The notes under the pieces are model-generated. The model did no database searches. It had not been told where the DNA came from and worked only from the letters and a program-made list of their open reading frames with translations. Below, one piece after another: positions 34,270-42,365 of a stretch of 64,000 nt of DNA (within the stretch, counting starts at the first letter, position 1; the number at the start of each line of letters is the position of its first letter). The stretch spans positions 274,199 through 338,198 of the forward strand of contig DASYCE010000007.1 of the NCBI GenBank assembly GCA_036500345.1, read 5' to 3'. A program made the translations under genes and the position numbers. Source of the DNA: Gemmatimonadales bacterium. Its GTDB lineage: Bacteria; Gemmatimonadota; Gemmatimonadetes; Gemmatimonadales; GWC2-71-9.

Positions 34270-35289
34270 ATGGCAGTCGAGTCCCCCGCGCGCGCCAGAC
34301 GGCGCGGCACCGAAGCTCCCTACGTCGACCAGTATCGCGACTGGCTGCGGATGATGATCCTGATCCGGCGCTTTGAGGAAAAGGCCGGAGAGGCATATTC
34401 GCTGGGCCAGATCGGCGGCTTCTGTCACCTCTACATCGGTCAGGAAGCGGTTGCCGTCGGCACGATCTCGGCCCTCCGCGCCGACGACTACATCGTGAGC
34501 GCCTATCGCGAACACGGACAGGCGCTCGCGCGTGGACTGTCGTCGCGATCGGTGATGGCCGAGCTGTTCGGCAAGGCGACCGGCTGCTCACACGGCAAGG
34601 GCGGCTCGATGCATCTGTTCGATGCGGCGCTGCACTTCATGGGCGGCCACGGGATCGTCGGCGGGCAGATACCTCTCGGCGCCGGCTTCGCCTTCGCCGC
34701 GCGGTATCGCAACACCGATCAGGTCTCGCTCACCTACTTCGGTGAAGCTGCTGCGAATATCGGTTCGTTCCACGAGACGCTCAACATCGCCGCGCTCTGG
34801 CGGCTTCCGGCGCTGTTCATCATCGAGAACAACGGCTACGGGATGGGAACCTCGCTGAAGCGCGCCGCCTCGATCACCGACCTGCACCAGCGCGCCGCGA
34901 GCTACGGGATTCCAGGCGTCGAAGTCGACGGTCAGGATGTCGTCGCGGTGCGGCAGACGACCGACGAAGCGGTGCGACGCGCCCGCGCCGGCGAGGGTCC
35001 GACACTGATCGAGGTGAAGACCTTCCGCTACATGGGCCATTCGATGTCGGATGCGGCGAGCGGCACGTACCGGAGCAAGGAAGAACTCGACGCCTCGCGC
35101 CAGCGCGACCCGATCGTCCTTCTCGAGAGCCGCATGCGCGACCTCGACATGCTCGACGACGCCGGCGTGCAGGAAGTCGAGGCGAGTGTCGTCGCGGAAG
35201 TCGCCGACGCCGTCAAGTTCGCCGAGGAATCGCCCGATCCCGATCCGTCGGAGCTCTGGACCAACGTGTACGCGCCGGAGCCCCACTGA
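34270..35289 (+). CDS. pdhA: Pyruvate dehydrogenase E1 component, alpha subunit
   Basis: A 339-residue thiamine-diphosphate E1-alpha of the heterotetrameric type. Typical segments are GGFCHLYIGQEA, YREHGQALARGL, GKGGSMHLFD, GGHGIVGGQIPLGAG, the magnesium motif ending in ENNGYGMGTS (N187-N188) and RYMGHSMSD. The usual GDG at the start of the ThDP motif is GEA here (158-160). E1 decarboxylates pyruvate and passes the acetyl group to lipoyl-E2. ATG 34270 was chosen over GTG 34267 for spacing from a GAGGA site; the stop overlaps the pdhB start. Confidence 0.92.
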   Translation: MAVESPARARRRGTEAPYVDQYRDWLRMMILIRRFEEKAGEAYSLGQIGGFCHLYIGQEAVAVGTISALRADDYIVSAYREHGQALARGLSSRSVMAELFGKATGCSHGKGGSMHLFDAALHFMGGHGIVGGQIPLGAGFAFAARYRNTDQVSLTYFGEAAANIGSFHETLNIAALWRLPALFIIENNGYGMGTSLKRAASITDLHQRAASYGIPGVEVDGQDVVAVRQTTDEAVRRARAGEGPTLIEVKTFRYMGHSMSDAASGTYRSKEELDASRQRDPIVLLESRMRDLDMLDDAGVQEVEASVVAEVADAVKFAEESPDPDPSELWTNVYAPEPH

Positions 35290-36269
35290 TGGCGACGCTG
35301 ACCTATCGAGACGCCCTCAACGCCGCGCTCCGAGAGGAGATGCAGCGCGACGACAGCGTCTTCCTGATGGGCGAGGAAGTCGCCGAGTACGATGGCGCCT
35401 ACAAGGTGAGCCGGGGCCTCCTTCGCGAGTTCGGTCCGCGCCGTGTGGTCGACACCCCGATCGCGGAGCTCGGCTTCACCGGCATCGGCGTTGGCGCGGC
35501 AATGGTCGGCCTCCGTCCGATCGTCGAAGTGATGACGTTCAACTTCGCGCTCCTCGCCATCGACCAGATCGTCAACGCGGCGGCCAAGATCCGCTACATG
35601 AGCGGCGGCCAGATCGGCTGCCCGATGGTGGTGCGCGGACCGGGCGGCGCGGCGCTGCAACTCGGGGCGCAGCACAGCCAGGCGTTCGAGAGCTGGTACG
35701 CGCACATTCCGGGACTCAAGGTCGTCATGCCGGCGACCCCGGCCGACGCCAAGGGACTCCTCAAATCGGCGATCCGCGATGACAATCCGGTGATTTTCAT
35801 CGAAGGGGAGATGCTCTACAACCAGAAGGGCGACGTCCCCGATGAGGAATACCTGATTCCGCTGGGCAAGGCAGATATCAAGCGCCCCGGCAAGGATGTC
35901 ACCATCATCTGCCACTCCAAGACCGTGGCCCCGGCGCTCAACGCGGCGAAGACCCTCTCCGACGAGGGAATCGACGCCGAGGTGATCGATCTCCGGACGA
36001 TCACGCCGCTCGATCAGGACGCGATTCTCGCATCGGTGGCGAAGACGAACCGCGTCGTTGTCGCCGAAGAAGGATGGGGATTCGCCGGCGTCGGCGCGCA
36101 GGTCGTCGACGTGATCCAGCGGGAAGCGTTCGACCAGCTCGACGCTCCGGTGATTCGCGTGCATCAGGCCGACGTCCCGATGCCCTACAACAAGCATCTC
36201 GAAAAGGCCGCCAAGGCGGACGCGACCAGGATCGCCGCGGCCGTCCACCAGGTCTGCTACCGGAACTGA
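35289..36269 (+). CDS. pdhB: Pyruvate dehydrogenase E1 component, beta subunit
   Basis: A 326-residue transketolase-like E1-beta. Family segments include LMGEEVAEYDGAYKVSRGL, DTPIAELGFTGIGVGAAMVGLRP, the glutamine/His-rich GAQHSQAFESWYAHIPGLKV and the C-terminal VAEEGWGFAGVGAQV. It holds the cofactor's aminopyrimidine half and the E2-contact surface. The start overlaps the pdhA stop by one base, and only 4 bp separate it from the E2 gene. Confidence 0.95.
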   Translation: MATLTYRDALNAALREEMQRDDSVFLMGEEVAEYDGAYKVSRGLLREFGPRRVVDTPIAELGFTGIGVGAAMVGLRPIVEVMTFNFALLAIDQIVNAAAKIRYMSGGQIGCPMVVRGPGGAALQLGAQHSQAFESWYAHIPGLKVVMPATPADAKGLLKSAIRDDNPVIFIEGEMLYNQKGDVPDEEYLIPLGKADIKRPGKDVTIICHSKTVAPALNAAKTLSDEGIDAEVIDLRTITPLDQDAILASVAKTNRVVVAEEGWGFAGVGAQVVDVIQREAFDQLDAPVIRVHQADVPMPYNKHLEKAAKADATRIAAAVHQVCYRN

Positions 36270-36273
36270 GGCT

Positions 36274-37539
36274 ATGGCGACCAAGGTCGTGATGGAAGCG
36301 CTCTCGCCCACGATGGAAGAAGGCCGCCTCGTGGAGTGGAAGAAGAAGGAAGGCGACGCGGTGCAGACCGGCGACGTGCTCGCCGAAGTCGAGACCGACA
36401 AGGCCGTGATGGAGCTCGTGGCGCGAGCCGCAGGCACGCTGCTCAAGCAGACGGTTGCAGCCGGAGCCACCGTTCCCGTGGCCGAGACGGTCGCGTGGAT
36501 CGGCAACGCGGGCGAAGCGGTGCCCGGTGGCGATAGCGCTCCCGCCGCATCGCCGGCACCGGCACCTGCTGCACCTTCCTCGTCACATCCCGCGGCACCA
36601 GCTCCAACGGCGGCGGCGGCGGCGGTGCCGTCGCGGACCGCGCCCCCGGCGCCCGCTCCGGCACCAACTGCGTCGACCGCACCAACCGCACCAACAACGG
36701 GCGGGCGCGTCAAGGCGTCGCCGCTGGCGAAGCGCATCGCCGCTGATCGCGGACTCGATCTCAATGGTGTCGCCGGCTCCGGCCCTGAAGGGCGGATCGT
36801 CAAGCGCGACGTCGAGAACGCCGTCCCCAAGGCCGCCGCACAGTCCGTCACCGGATCCGGGTTCAGCGACATCGATCTCTCCCCGATGCGGAAGACGATC
36901 GCCAAGCGTCTCGCGCAATCGATCGGGCCGATTCCGACCTACTACCTCACCGCCGAAGTCGACATGGAGCGCGCGCACGAAGCTCGCGAAGCGCTCCTGG
37001 CACTCGATTCAACCGGCAAGTTCTCCTTCAACGATCTGCTGATTCGCGCCGCCGCGACCGCGCTCCACCTGCATCCATGGGTCAATGCCTGGTGGATGGA
37101 CGACAAGGTCCGGCAGTGGCACGAGGTGCATATCGGTGTTGCGGTCGCCGTCGAGGAAGGGTTGATCACACCGGTCGTCCGTCACGCCGACCAGAAGACG
37201 CTCCGCGCCATCGCAGGCGAAGTGCGCGAGCTCGCCGGTCGCGCGCGAGAGAAAAAGCTCAAGCCCGAGGAATACACCGGCGCGACCTTCTCGATCTCCA
37301 ATCTCGGCATGTTCGGCATCGACGAATTCACCGCGGTCATCAATCCCCCCGAAGCGGCGATTCTCGCTGTCGGCCGGATCGAGCCGAAGCCGGTCGTGAT
37401 GGACGGCGCCGTCGTGGTCCGGCGCCGGATGCGGATGACGCTCAGCTGCGACCATCGCGTCATCGATGGCGCCACCGGTGCGGCGTTCCTCAAGACCCTG
37501 GTCGGCATGCTGGAGAATCCGCTCGCCCTGGTCTGGTGA
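36274..37539 (+). CDS. pdhC: Dihydrolipoamide acetyltransferase (E2) of pyruvate dehydrogenase
   Basis: A 421-residue E2. The single lipoyl domain at 1-80 has the modified Lys K43 in VETDKAVM. A long Ala/Pro/Thr linker (about 85-145) leads to a peripheral subunit-binding domain (KASPLAKRIAADRGLDL to about 185) and a catalytic core whose active site is CDHRVIDGATGA near the C-terminus. It takes acetyl from E1 and gives it to CoA. One lipoyl domain per chain is at the lower end for E2 proteins. Sits between pdhB and lpdA. Confidence 0.95.
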   Translation: MATKVVMEALSPTMEEGRLVEWKKKEGDAVQTGDVLAEVETDKAVMELVARAAGTLLKQTVAAGATVPVAETVAWIGNAGEAVPGGDSAPAASPAPAPAAPSSSHPAAPAPTAAAAAVPSRTAPPAPAPAPTASTAPTAPTTGGRVKASPLAKRIAADRGLDLNGVAGSGPEGRIVKRDVENAVPKAAAQSVTGSGFSDIDLSPMRKTIAKRLAQSIGPIPTYYLTAEVDMERAHEAREALLALDSTGKFSFNDLLIRAAATALHLHPWVNAWWMDDKVRQWHEVHIGVAVAVEEGLITPVVRHADQKTLRAIAGEVRELAGRAREKKLKPEEYTGATFSISNLGMFGIDEFTAVINPPEAAILAVGRIEPKPVVMDGAVVVRRRMRMTLSCDHRVIDGATGAAFLKTLVGMLENPLALVW

Positions 37540-37569
37540 TCAGGGCGTCACATTCGACACACGGAGTCC

Positions 37570-38976
37570 ATGCTCGTGGCTAATCAGTCCTTCGACATCG
37601 TGATCATCGGCGGCGGCCCGGCCGGATACCCGTGCGCCATTCGCGCCGCGCAGCTCGGCCTCACCGTGGGGCTCGTCGAACGCGACAAGATGGGCGGCGT
37701 CTGCGTCAACATCGGCTGCATCCCGACCAAGGCGCTGCTCTACAGCGCGTCGACCGCGAACACAATCCGCAAGCAGGCGAAGGATCTCGGCATCGAGGTC
37801 GGTGAGGTCAAGGTCGACTACGGCGTCGCGATGCGGCGCTCGCGCAAGGTCGCCGACCAGAATTCCAAGGGCGCTGACTACCTGATGAAGAAGAACAAGG
37901 TGACGGTCCTCAAGGGGACCGGCGTGCTCACTTCCGCCACCACGGTTCAGGTCGGGAGCGACACGGTCACCGCGAAGAAGGGGCTCGTCATCGCCACGGG
38001 GTCGCGGGTCAAGGGGATTCCGCAGGTCGGACTCGAGATCAACAAGAAGTCGGTGATCTCCTCCGACGAAGCGCTCTTCCTCGAGGAAGCGCCGAAGACG
38101 CTCGCGGTGGTGGGCGCCGGTGCGGTCGGCACCGAGTTCGCCGACATCTTCCACTCATTCGGATCGCAGGTGACGCTGATCGAAGCGCTTCCCCGCATCC
38201 TCCCGATCGAGGACGCCGAGGCGTCGGACGTGATCACCAAGAGCTACCGCAAGCGCGGCATCACCGTCCTCGCCGGCGTGAAGGTCGTCAAGGCAAAGGT
38301 CCAGGACACCAGCGTGTCGCTCGAGGTCGAGATCGAAGGGAAGCAGCAGACGGTCACCGCCGACAAGGTCCTGATGGCCGCCGGACGCGCCGTTAACACG
38401 GAGAATATCGGGCTGGAAAAGGTCGGGGTGAAGCTCACCGATCGCGGCTTCATCCAGGTCGATCCGGTCACGCTGCAGACCTCGGTGAAGGGGGTCTACG
38501 CGATCGGCGATGTCGCCGGGCCGCCGATGCTGGCGCACAAGGGGACACGCGAAGGCGAGCACGTCGCCGAGGTGATCGCCGGGCACACCGTGAAGGGAAT
38601 CGACTACACCAATGTGCCGAGCGTGACGTACTGTCACCCCGAAGTGGCGAGCGTCGGTCTCACCGAAGACCAGGCGAAGACGAAGGGGATGGAATACGTC
38701 GTGGGACGTTTCCCGTTCTCCGCCAACGGCCGCGCTCGCGCCACCGACGAGACCGACGGGTTCGTCAAGATCATCCGCGGCAAGAAGTACGGCGAAATCA
38801 TCGGCGCGCACATCGTCAACGGGCACGCCTCGGAAATGATCGGCGAGCTGGTGATGGCCCGGACCAACGAGTACACCGTCGAGGAGATCGACCTCGCGAT
38901 CCACGCGCATCCGACCCTCTCCGAAGCGATCGGGCAGGCGGCGCTGGATTCGATGGGCCGCGCGATCGACATATGA
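37570..38976 (+). CDS. lpdA: Dihydrolipoyl dehydrogenase (E3)
   Basis: A 468-residue flavin disulfide reductase that reoxidises lipoamide with NAD. It shows the FAD motif IVIIGGGPAGYPCA, the redox pair CVNIGC (C45, C50), the NAD motif VVGAGAVGTEFADIF, a second FAD contact VYAIGDVAG and the catalytic HAHPTLSEA. The GGAG at 37563 is only 3 bases from ATG 37570 but 9 from GTG 37576, so the protein may truly start two residues later. ATGA overlap with the membrane-protein gene that follows. Confidence 0.95.
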   Translation: MLVANQSFDIVIIGGGPAGYPCAIRAAQLGLTVGLVERDKMGGVCVNIGCIPTKALLYSASTANTIRKQAKDLGIEVGEVKVDYGVAMRRSRKVADQNSKGADYLMKKNKVTVLKGTGVLTSATTVQVGSDTVTAKKGLVIATGSRVKGIPQVGLEINKKSVISSDEALFLEEAPKTLAVVGAGAVGTEFADIFHSFGSQVTLIEALPRILPIEDAEASDVITKSYRKRGITVLAGVKVVKAKVQDTSVSLEVEIEGKQQTVTADKVLMAAGRAVNTENIGLEKVGVKLTDRGFIQVDPVTLQTSVKGVYAIGDVAGPPMLAHKGTREGEHVAEVIAGHTVKGIDYTNVPSVTYCHPEVASVGLTEDQAKTKGMEYVVGRFPFSANGRARATDETDGFVKIIRGKKYGEIIGAHIVNGHASEMIGELVMARTNEYTVEEIDLAIHAHPTLSEAIGQAALDSMGRAIDI

Positions 38977-39440
38977 GCGCGCCGGACTTCCGTCCGGAAT
39001 TCTCGCCGGTCGGCCCCGATGCCCCCAAGGAGGATCGCATCGGCACGGCGCTCCTTGCGATGGGGTCCGCCGCCGCGGCCTCGTGCCTCTGGTTCGCGAT
39101 CCTCACCATCATCCAGAGCTATGCCCGCGAGCGCTCGACGGTGCGGTCGGCCGCCCAGGTCAACCCGCATTCCGCCGACGTCAATTTCGTGGTGTACGGG
39201 ATGGTGCTCGGGCTTGCCTTCACCGCCGTGACTGCGTGGCTCCTCATGTGGCCAATTCCCTCGACCTACCGCCGCGGTGCGCTGGCGATGGTGGCCGGTC
39301 TCGGCGGGACCTCGCTCGCGATGGTCGCCACCTGGATGCTGTACGGCGCCGCCGGACGGCCGGCCCTCCTGGTGCTCGCTATAGTATCCGTTATGATAGC
39401 GCTCTGGCTCGGCTGGCGGTCAGCGGTGAGTGCCCGATGA
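38973..39440 (+). CDS. Unknown membrane protein inside the PDH-lipoate operon
   Basis: A 155-residue inner-membrane protein with about four hydrophobic segments (near 25-48, 72-93, 103-124 and 131-149) and an acidic, Pro-rich N-terminal tail. The family is not recognised. It overlaps the lpdA end and the lipB start by 4 bases each. Translational coupling on both sides makes a role with pyruvate metabolism or lipoylation plausible but unproven. Rare ATA isoleucine codons cluster near its end, where a promoter-like sequence for lipB may lie. Confidence 0.75.
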   Translation: MSAPDFRPEFSPVGPDAPKEDRIGTALLAMGSAAAASCLWFAILTIIQSYARERSTVRSAAQVNPHSADVNFVVYGMVLGLAFTAVTAWLLMWPIPSTYRRGALAMVAGLGGTSLAMVATWMLYGAAGRPALLVLAIVSVMIALWLGWRSAVSAR

Positions 39441-40123
39441 CCCTCCCACTCGACATCGTCGACCTGGGCCACGAGTCGTATGCGGTCACCCTCGAACGAC
39501 AGCGCGCCCTCCGGCTCGGGCGCATCGACGGGACGGTGCCGCGCGACGCGCTGCTGCTCGTCGAGCACGATCCGGTCTACACCCTCGGTCGCGGCGCACT
39601 CGAGACGTCGCTCCCGCTCCCCGCGGAGGATCTCCTGGCGCGAGGGGCCTCGGTCGTCGAGATCGAACGCGGCGGCGACGTCACGTGGCACGGCCCCGGG
39701 CAACTGGTCGGGTACCCGGTGCTGCTGCTGTCGAATTACCACGAAGATCTCCACTGGTATCTGCGCACCCTCGAACAGGTGCTGATCGACGCACTCGGCC
39801 AGCTGGGAATCAGTGCAGAGCGGAATCCGGGCAAGACCGGCGTGTGGACCGGCGGACGGAAAATCGCCAGCATCGGCATCCACGTGAAGCAATGGGTCAC
39901 GCTGCACGGCTTCGCGCTCAACGTGCACCCTGATCTGTCGTGGTTCGACCTGATCGTGCCGTGCGGAATTCACGGAGTCCAGATGACATCGGTACGACAG
40001 GAAACTGATTCAGGTGAATCGGATCAGGCGCTCTGGCGGCGCACGATAGCGGCGGTCTCCGAGGCGTTCGCCGAGACCTTCGCCCGCAACGCGCGGCCCG
40101 TGTATTCTTCCACGCATGGCTGA
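39437..40123 (+). CDS. lipB: Octanoyl-[ACP]:protein N-octanoyltransferase
   Basis: A 228-residue LipB that transfers octanoate from acyl carrier protein to lipoyl-domain lysines, the first step before LipA. The substrate pocket reads RGGDVTWHGPGQLVGYPVL, and the Cys-Lys pair is K142 (GGRKIASIGIHV) and C176 (LIVPCGIHG). Length is normal. The start overlaps the preceding stop (ATGA); the 3' end is overlapped by 8 bases by the next gene. Confidence 0.95.
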   Translation: MTLPLDIVDLGHESYAVTLERQRALRLGRIDGTVPRDALLLVEHDPVYTLGRGALETSLPLPAEDLLARGASVVEIERGGDVTWHGPGQLVGYPVLLLSNYHEDLHWYLRTLEQVLIDALGQLGISAERNPGKTGVWTGGRKIASIGIHVKQWVTLHGFALNVHPDLSWFDLIVPCGIHGVQMTSVRQETDSGESDQALWRRTIAAVSEAFAETFARNARPVYSSTHG

Positions 40124-40667
40124 GCCGATCGATCCCGCGCGGGTGACCGCTGGTGCCGATGAACGGATCACGGCAATCCTGCGTGCAGCGGGGTCGTGGG
40201 CCGCGGAAGCACCGCCTTCCCTCACGCCGGCCATTCGCGCCGTGTGCATCCGGCTCGCCGAAATGGTCGCCGACCAGCGCCACTACCTCGCGCCGCTCCC
40301 CGAACCGCAGGAATCCGAACGGAAGGCCGTGCTGACCCAGGTCGCCGACCGCCTGCGCACCGGACCGATCGCGCGCGAGCTCAAGGAACAGCTCGACATG
40401 CTCGCCGAGATGGAATTGCGCGCGACCGGCTCCTGGTCGCTGGTGGCGTCGGCGCAGGCGGAGTGGGTGCAGACCGCGATCTCGTTTCTGCAGCGCAAGA
40501 GAATGGACATCGCGGAACCGGATCGCCCCGACGAGTACTGGGCGGAGGATGTCGTCGCGGGGATCATCGCCTCGGTCAAGGGCGTGATCGGCGCCGACGA
40601 TCTCTACTCCCGCATCGAGGCACAATACGCCGGCAAGGGACGTCCACCCGTTCCGCGCGACGATTGA
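40116..40667 (+). CDS. Unknown 183-aa soluble protein after lipB
   Basis: A mostly helical protein without signal or membrane segment. There is a Glu/Arg-rich middle and a tail PDEYWAEDVVAGIIASVKGVIG followed by RIEAQYAGKGRPPVPRDD. It overlaps lipB by 8 bases, so it is part of the PDH-lipoate transcript. I cannot place the family. Its position at the end of a dedicated lipoate operon makes it a candidate accessory factor. Confidence 0.7.
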   Translation: MAEPIDPARVTAGADERITAILRAAGSWAAEAPPSLTPAIRAVCIRLAEMVADQRHYLAPLPEPQESERKAVLTQVADRLRTGPIARELKEQLDMLAEMELRATGSWSLVASAQAEWVQTAISFLQRKRMDIAEPDRPDEYWAEDVVAGIIASVKGVIGADDLYSRIEAQYAGKGRPPVPRDD

Positions 40668-40669
40668 TC

Positions 40670-40689
40670 CATCGGGGAGTTCCCCGATG
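40670..40689. terminator. Hairpin terminator at the end of the PDH-lipoate operon
   Basis: A perfect inverted repeat CATCGGGG-AGTT-CCCCGATG lies 2 bp after the unknown gene's stop and before the stop of the convergent hydrolase. No T-run. Confidence 0.65.
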
Positions 40690-40703
40690 ACCCGCAAGCA
40701 CCT

Positions 40704-41681
40704 TCACTCCCCAGAAATCGAGGCGGTCGGCACCTCCGGCACGGTGATGATTTCACCGAACGTCGGCGCGCGAAACACCGTCTCGGCAACGCCATGAGCG
40801 CTCCGTGCAGCGGCGAGCGCTTCCGCTGGTGCGTCGATCGCCTCGGCCGTGAGCTGAAAGGTGCCGAAGTGCATTCCGACGCTGCGCCGGCTCCCCAGGT
40901 CGAGATGCGCGGTGACCGCCTCGGCCGGATCCATGTGATGCGCCGCCATGAACCAGCGCGGCTCGTACGCTCCGATCGGAATCAGGGAGAGATCGGGGGC
41001 GCCGATCCGTTCGCCGATTGCCGTGAAGTGCGGCCCGTATGCACTGTCACCAGCGAAATAGAGCAACACGCTCGCCAGCTCGATGGTGAACCCGCACCAG
41101 AGCGCGCGATTGCGATCCCAGGGTGTCCTGGCGGAGAAGTGCCGCGCCGGAGTTGAGGTGATGGTCATGCCATCCAGGGGGAGCACGTCCCACCAATCGA
41201 GTTCGCTGACCTGCCGGATTCCGATGCGCCGCAGCAGGGCGCCGTTGCCGAGCGCGGTCACGACCCACGGCGAGAATCGGCGTTGCAAGGCACGCAGCGT
41301 GGGAATGTCGCAGTGATCGTAGTGATTGTGACTGAGCAGCACGACGGCGATCTCGGGGAGATCGCCGAACGCGATCGCGGGAGCTCGCACGCGCCTTGGG
41401 CCGGCGAATCCCACCGGGCTCGCGCGTGGCGACCAGATCGGATCGGTGAGGATGTTGCCGGCCGGCGTCTGAATCAGGAAAGTCGCATGGCCGACATAGG
41501 TCACCTGCGCCGCCGCTCCGAGGCCCATCGGGGGAGCCTGCACCGGCGACACCGGTACTGACCTCGGCCACCGAGCGCGAGGCTCGCGCATCATCCGCAC
41601 GATGGTCCGTGGCGAAGGGCCGGCGCTTCCGCCGGGATTGAAGAAGCGCCGACCGTCGTAATGATCGCTGCGTGATCCCAT
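40704..41681 (-). CDS. Metallo-beta-lactamase-fold hydrolase, NAPE-PLD/UlaG-like
   Basis: A 325-residue hydrolase. The di-metal motif is LSHNHYDHCD, preceded by TYVGHATFLIQTPAGNILTDPIWS. Later metal ligands include ARHFSARTPWDR, FAGDSAYG and a C-terminal VGMHFGTFQLTAEAID, a pattern shared with phospholipase D-like NAPE-PLD enzymes. No secretion signal is evident, so it is likely cytoplasmic. The substrate is unknown; a phosphodiester or lipid is suggested by the family. Upstream of it lies a membrane protein gene, 9 bp away. Confidence 0.85.
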   Translation of the reverse strand: MGSRSDHYDGRRFFNPGGSAGPSPRTIVRMMREPRARWPRSVPVSPVQAPPMGLGAAAQVTYVGHATFLIQTPAGNILTDPIWSPRASPVGFAGPRRVRAPAIAFGDLPEIAVVLLSHNHYDHCDIPTLRALQRRFSPWVVTALGNGALLRRIGIRQVSELDWWDVLPLDGMTITSTPARHFSARTPWDRNRALWCGFTIELASVLLYFAGDSAYGPHFTAIGERIGAPDLSLIPIGAYEPRWFMAAHHMDPAEAVTAHLDLGSRRSVGMHFGTFQLTAEAIDAPAEALAAARSAHGVAETVFRAPTFGEIITVPEVPTASISGE

Positions 41682-41690
41682 CGCCGAAAG

Positions 41691-42206
41691 TTAGTCTCGC
41701 AGGATGATCGCCATCGGCGGCCCGACGCCGATCATGTGCCACACAAGGCAGATGTAGAACCAGCTCGAGGAGAGCGGCGTCGGTGTGGCACCACTGAGCG
41801 GTATCACGATGAAATCCATCACGAGCCAGACAGACGCGCCGTATGCGACACCGATGCTGACGATTCCCCGTTGCGTCGACAGCGCGCGACGAAATGCAGG
41901 CCACCGGGCGCGCATCAGGAGAAAGAGCGCAGTCCATCCAAAGGCAACGGTGCAATGCACCAGCAGGCCGAGCCACGCGACCGATGCACCATCCTGCAGC
42001 GCGGCGCGACCGAGCACACCGGCGGCAATCCCTTTCAGGAGCCGGGGAAAGGTGATCGCGCCACGCAGGACGACCCAGTAGGTCGCCGCGAAGGAGAGAT
42101 CCAGCACCGCGACCATCAACCCGGCCACCACGTAGCGTGATGCGAGTCGATCATGCGACAGTGCGACGGGACGTGCGGTGCCGCGAACTGACAAGTCAGC
42201 GGTCAT
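41691..42206 (-). CDS. Unknown integral membrane protein, 171 aa
   Basis: Four or so hydrophobic helices are visible (about 28-48, 77-97, 115-137 and 148-168), with no signal peptide. The sequence contains AGLMVAVLDLSFAATYWVVL and WFYICLVWHMIGVGPPMAI. The family is unclear, with some likeness in layout to DUF1440-type proteins. It is first of a two-gene minus-strand unit with the hydrolase. A start ATG near a GGAGG-like GGGGAACGG-complement is plausible. Confidence 0.7.
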   Translation of the reverse strand: MTADLSVRGTARPVALSHDRLASRYVVAGLMVAVLDLSFAATYWVVLRGAITFPRLLKGIAAGVLGRAALQDGASVAWLGLLVHCTVAFGWTALFLLMRARWPAFRRALSTQRGIVSIGVAYGASVWLVMDFIVIPLSGATPTPLSSSWFYICLVWHMIGVGPPMAIILRD

Positions 42207-42365
42207 CTGACCTCCGGGGAACGGGAAGGCGCCAAGCGGCGGATGATGCTCGCTTGCAAATATCCGGCGTGAGCGCGCCCGAACTGGTGCCCCGTGGTTC
42301 GAGTCGGGTAAGTCGCCAGCGCCTCGGGATGTGAGTATCTCGCCGTCCGATGCGTCAACGAATGC

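Noticed and set aside
42285..42315. Sequence GTGGTTCGAGTCGGGTAAG resembling a tRNA T-loop
   Set aside because: No acceptor stem, anticodon arm or CCA region at fitting distance on either strand.
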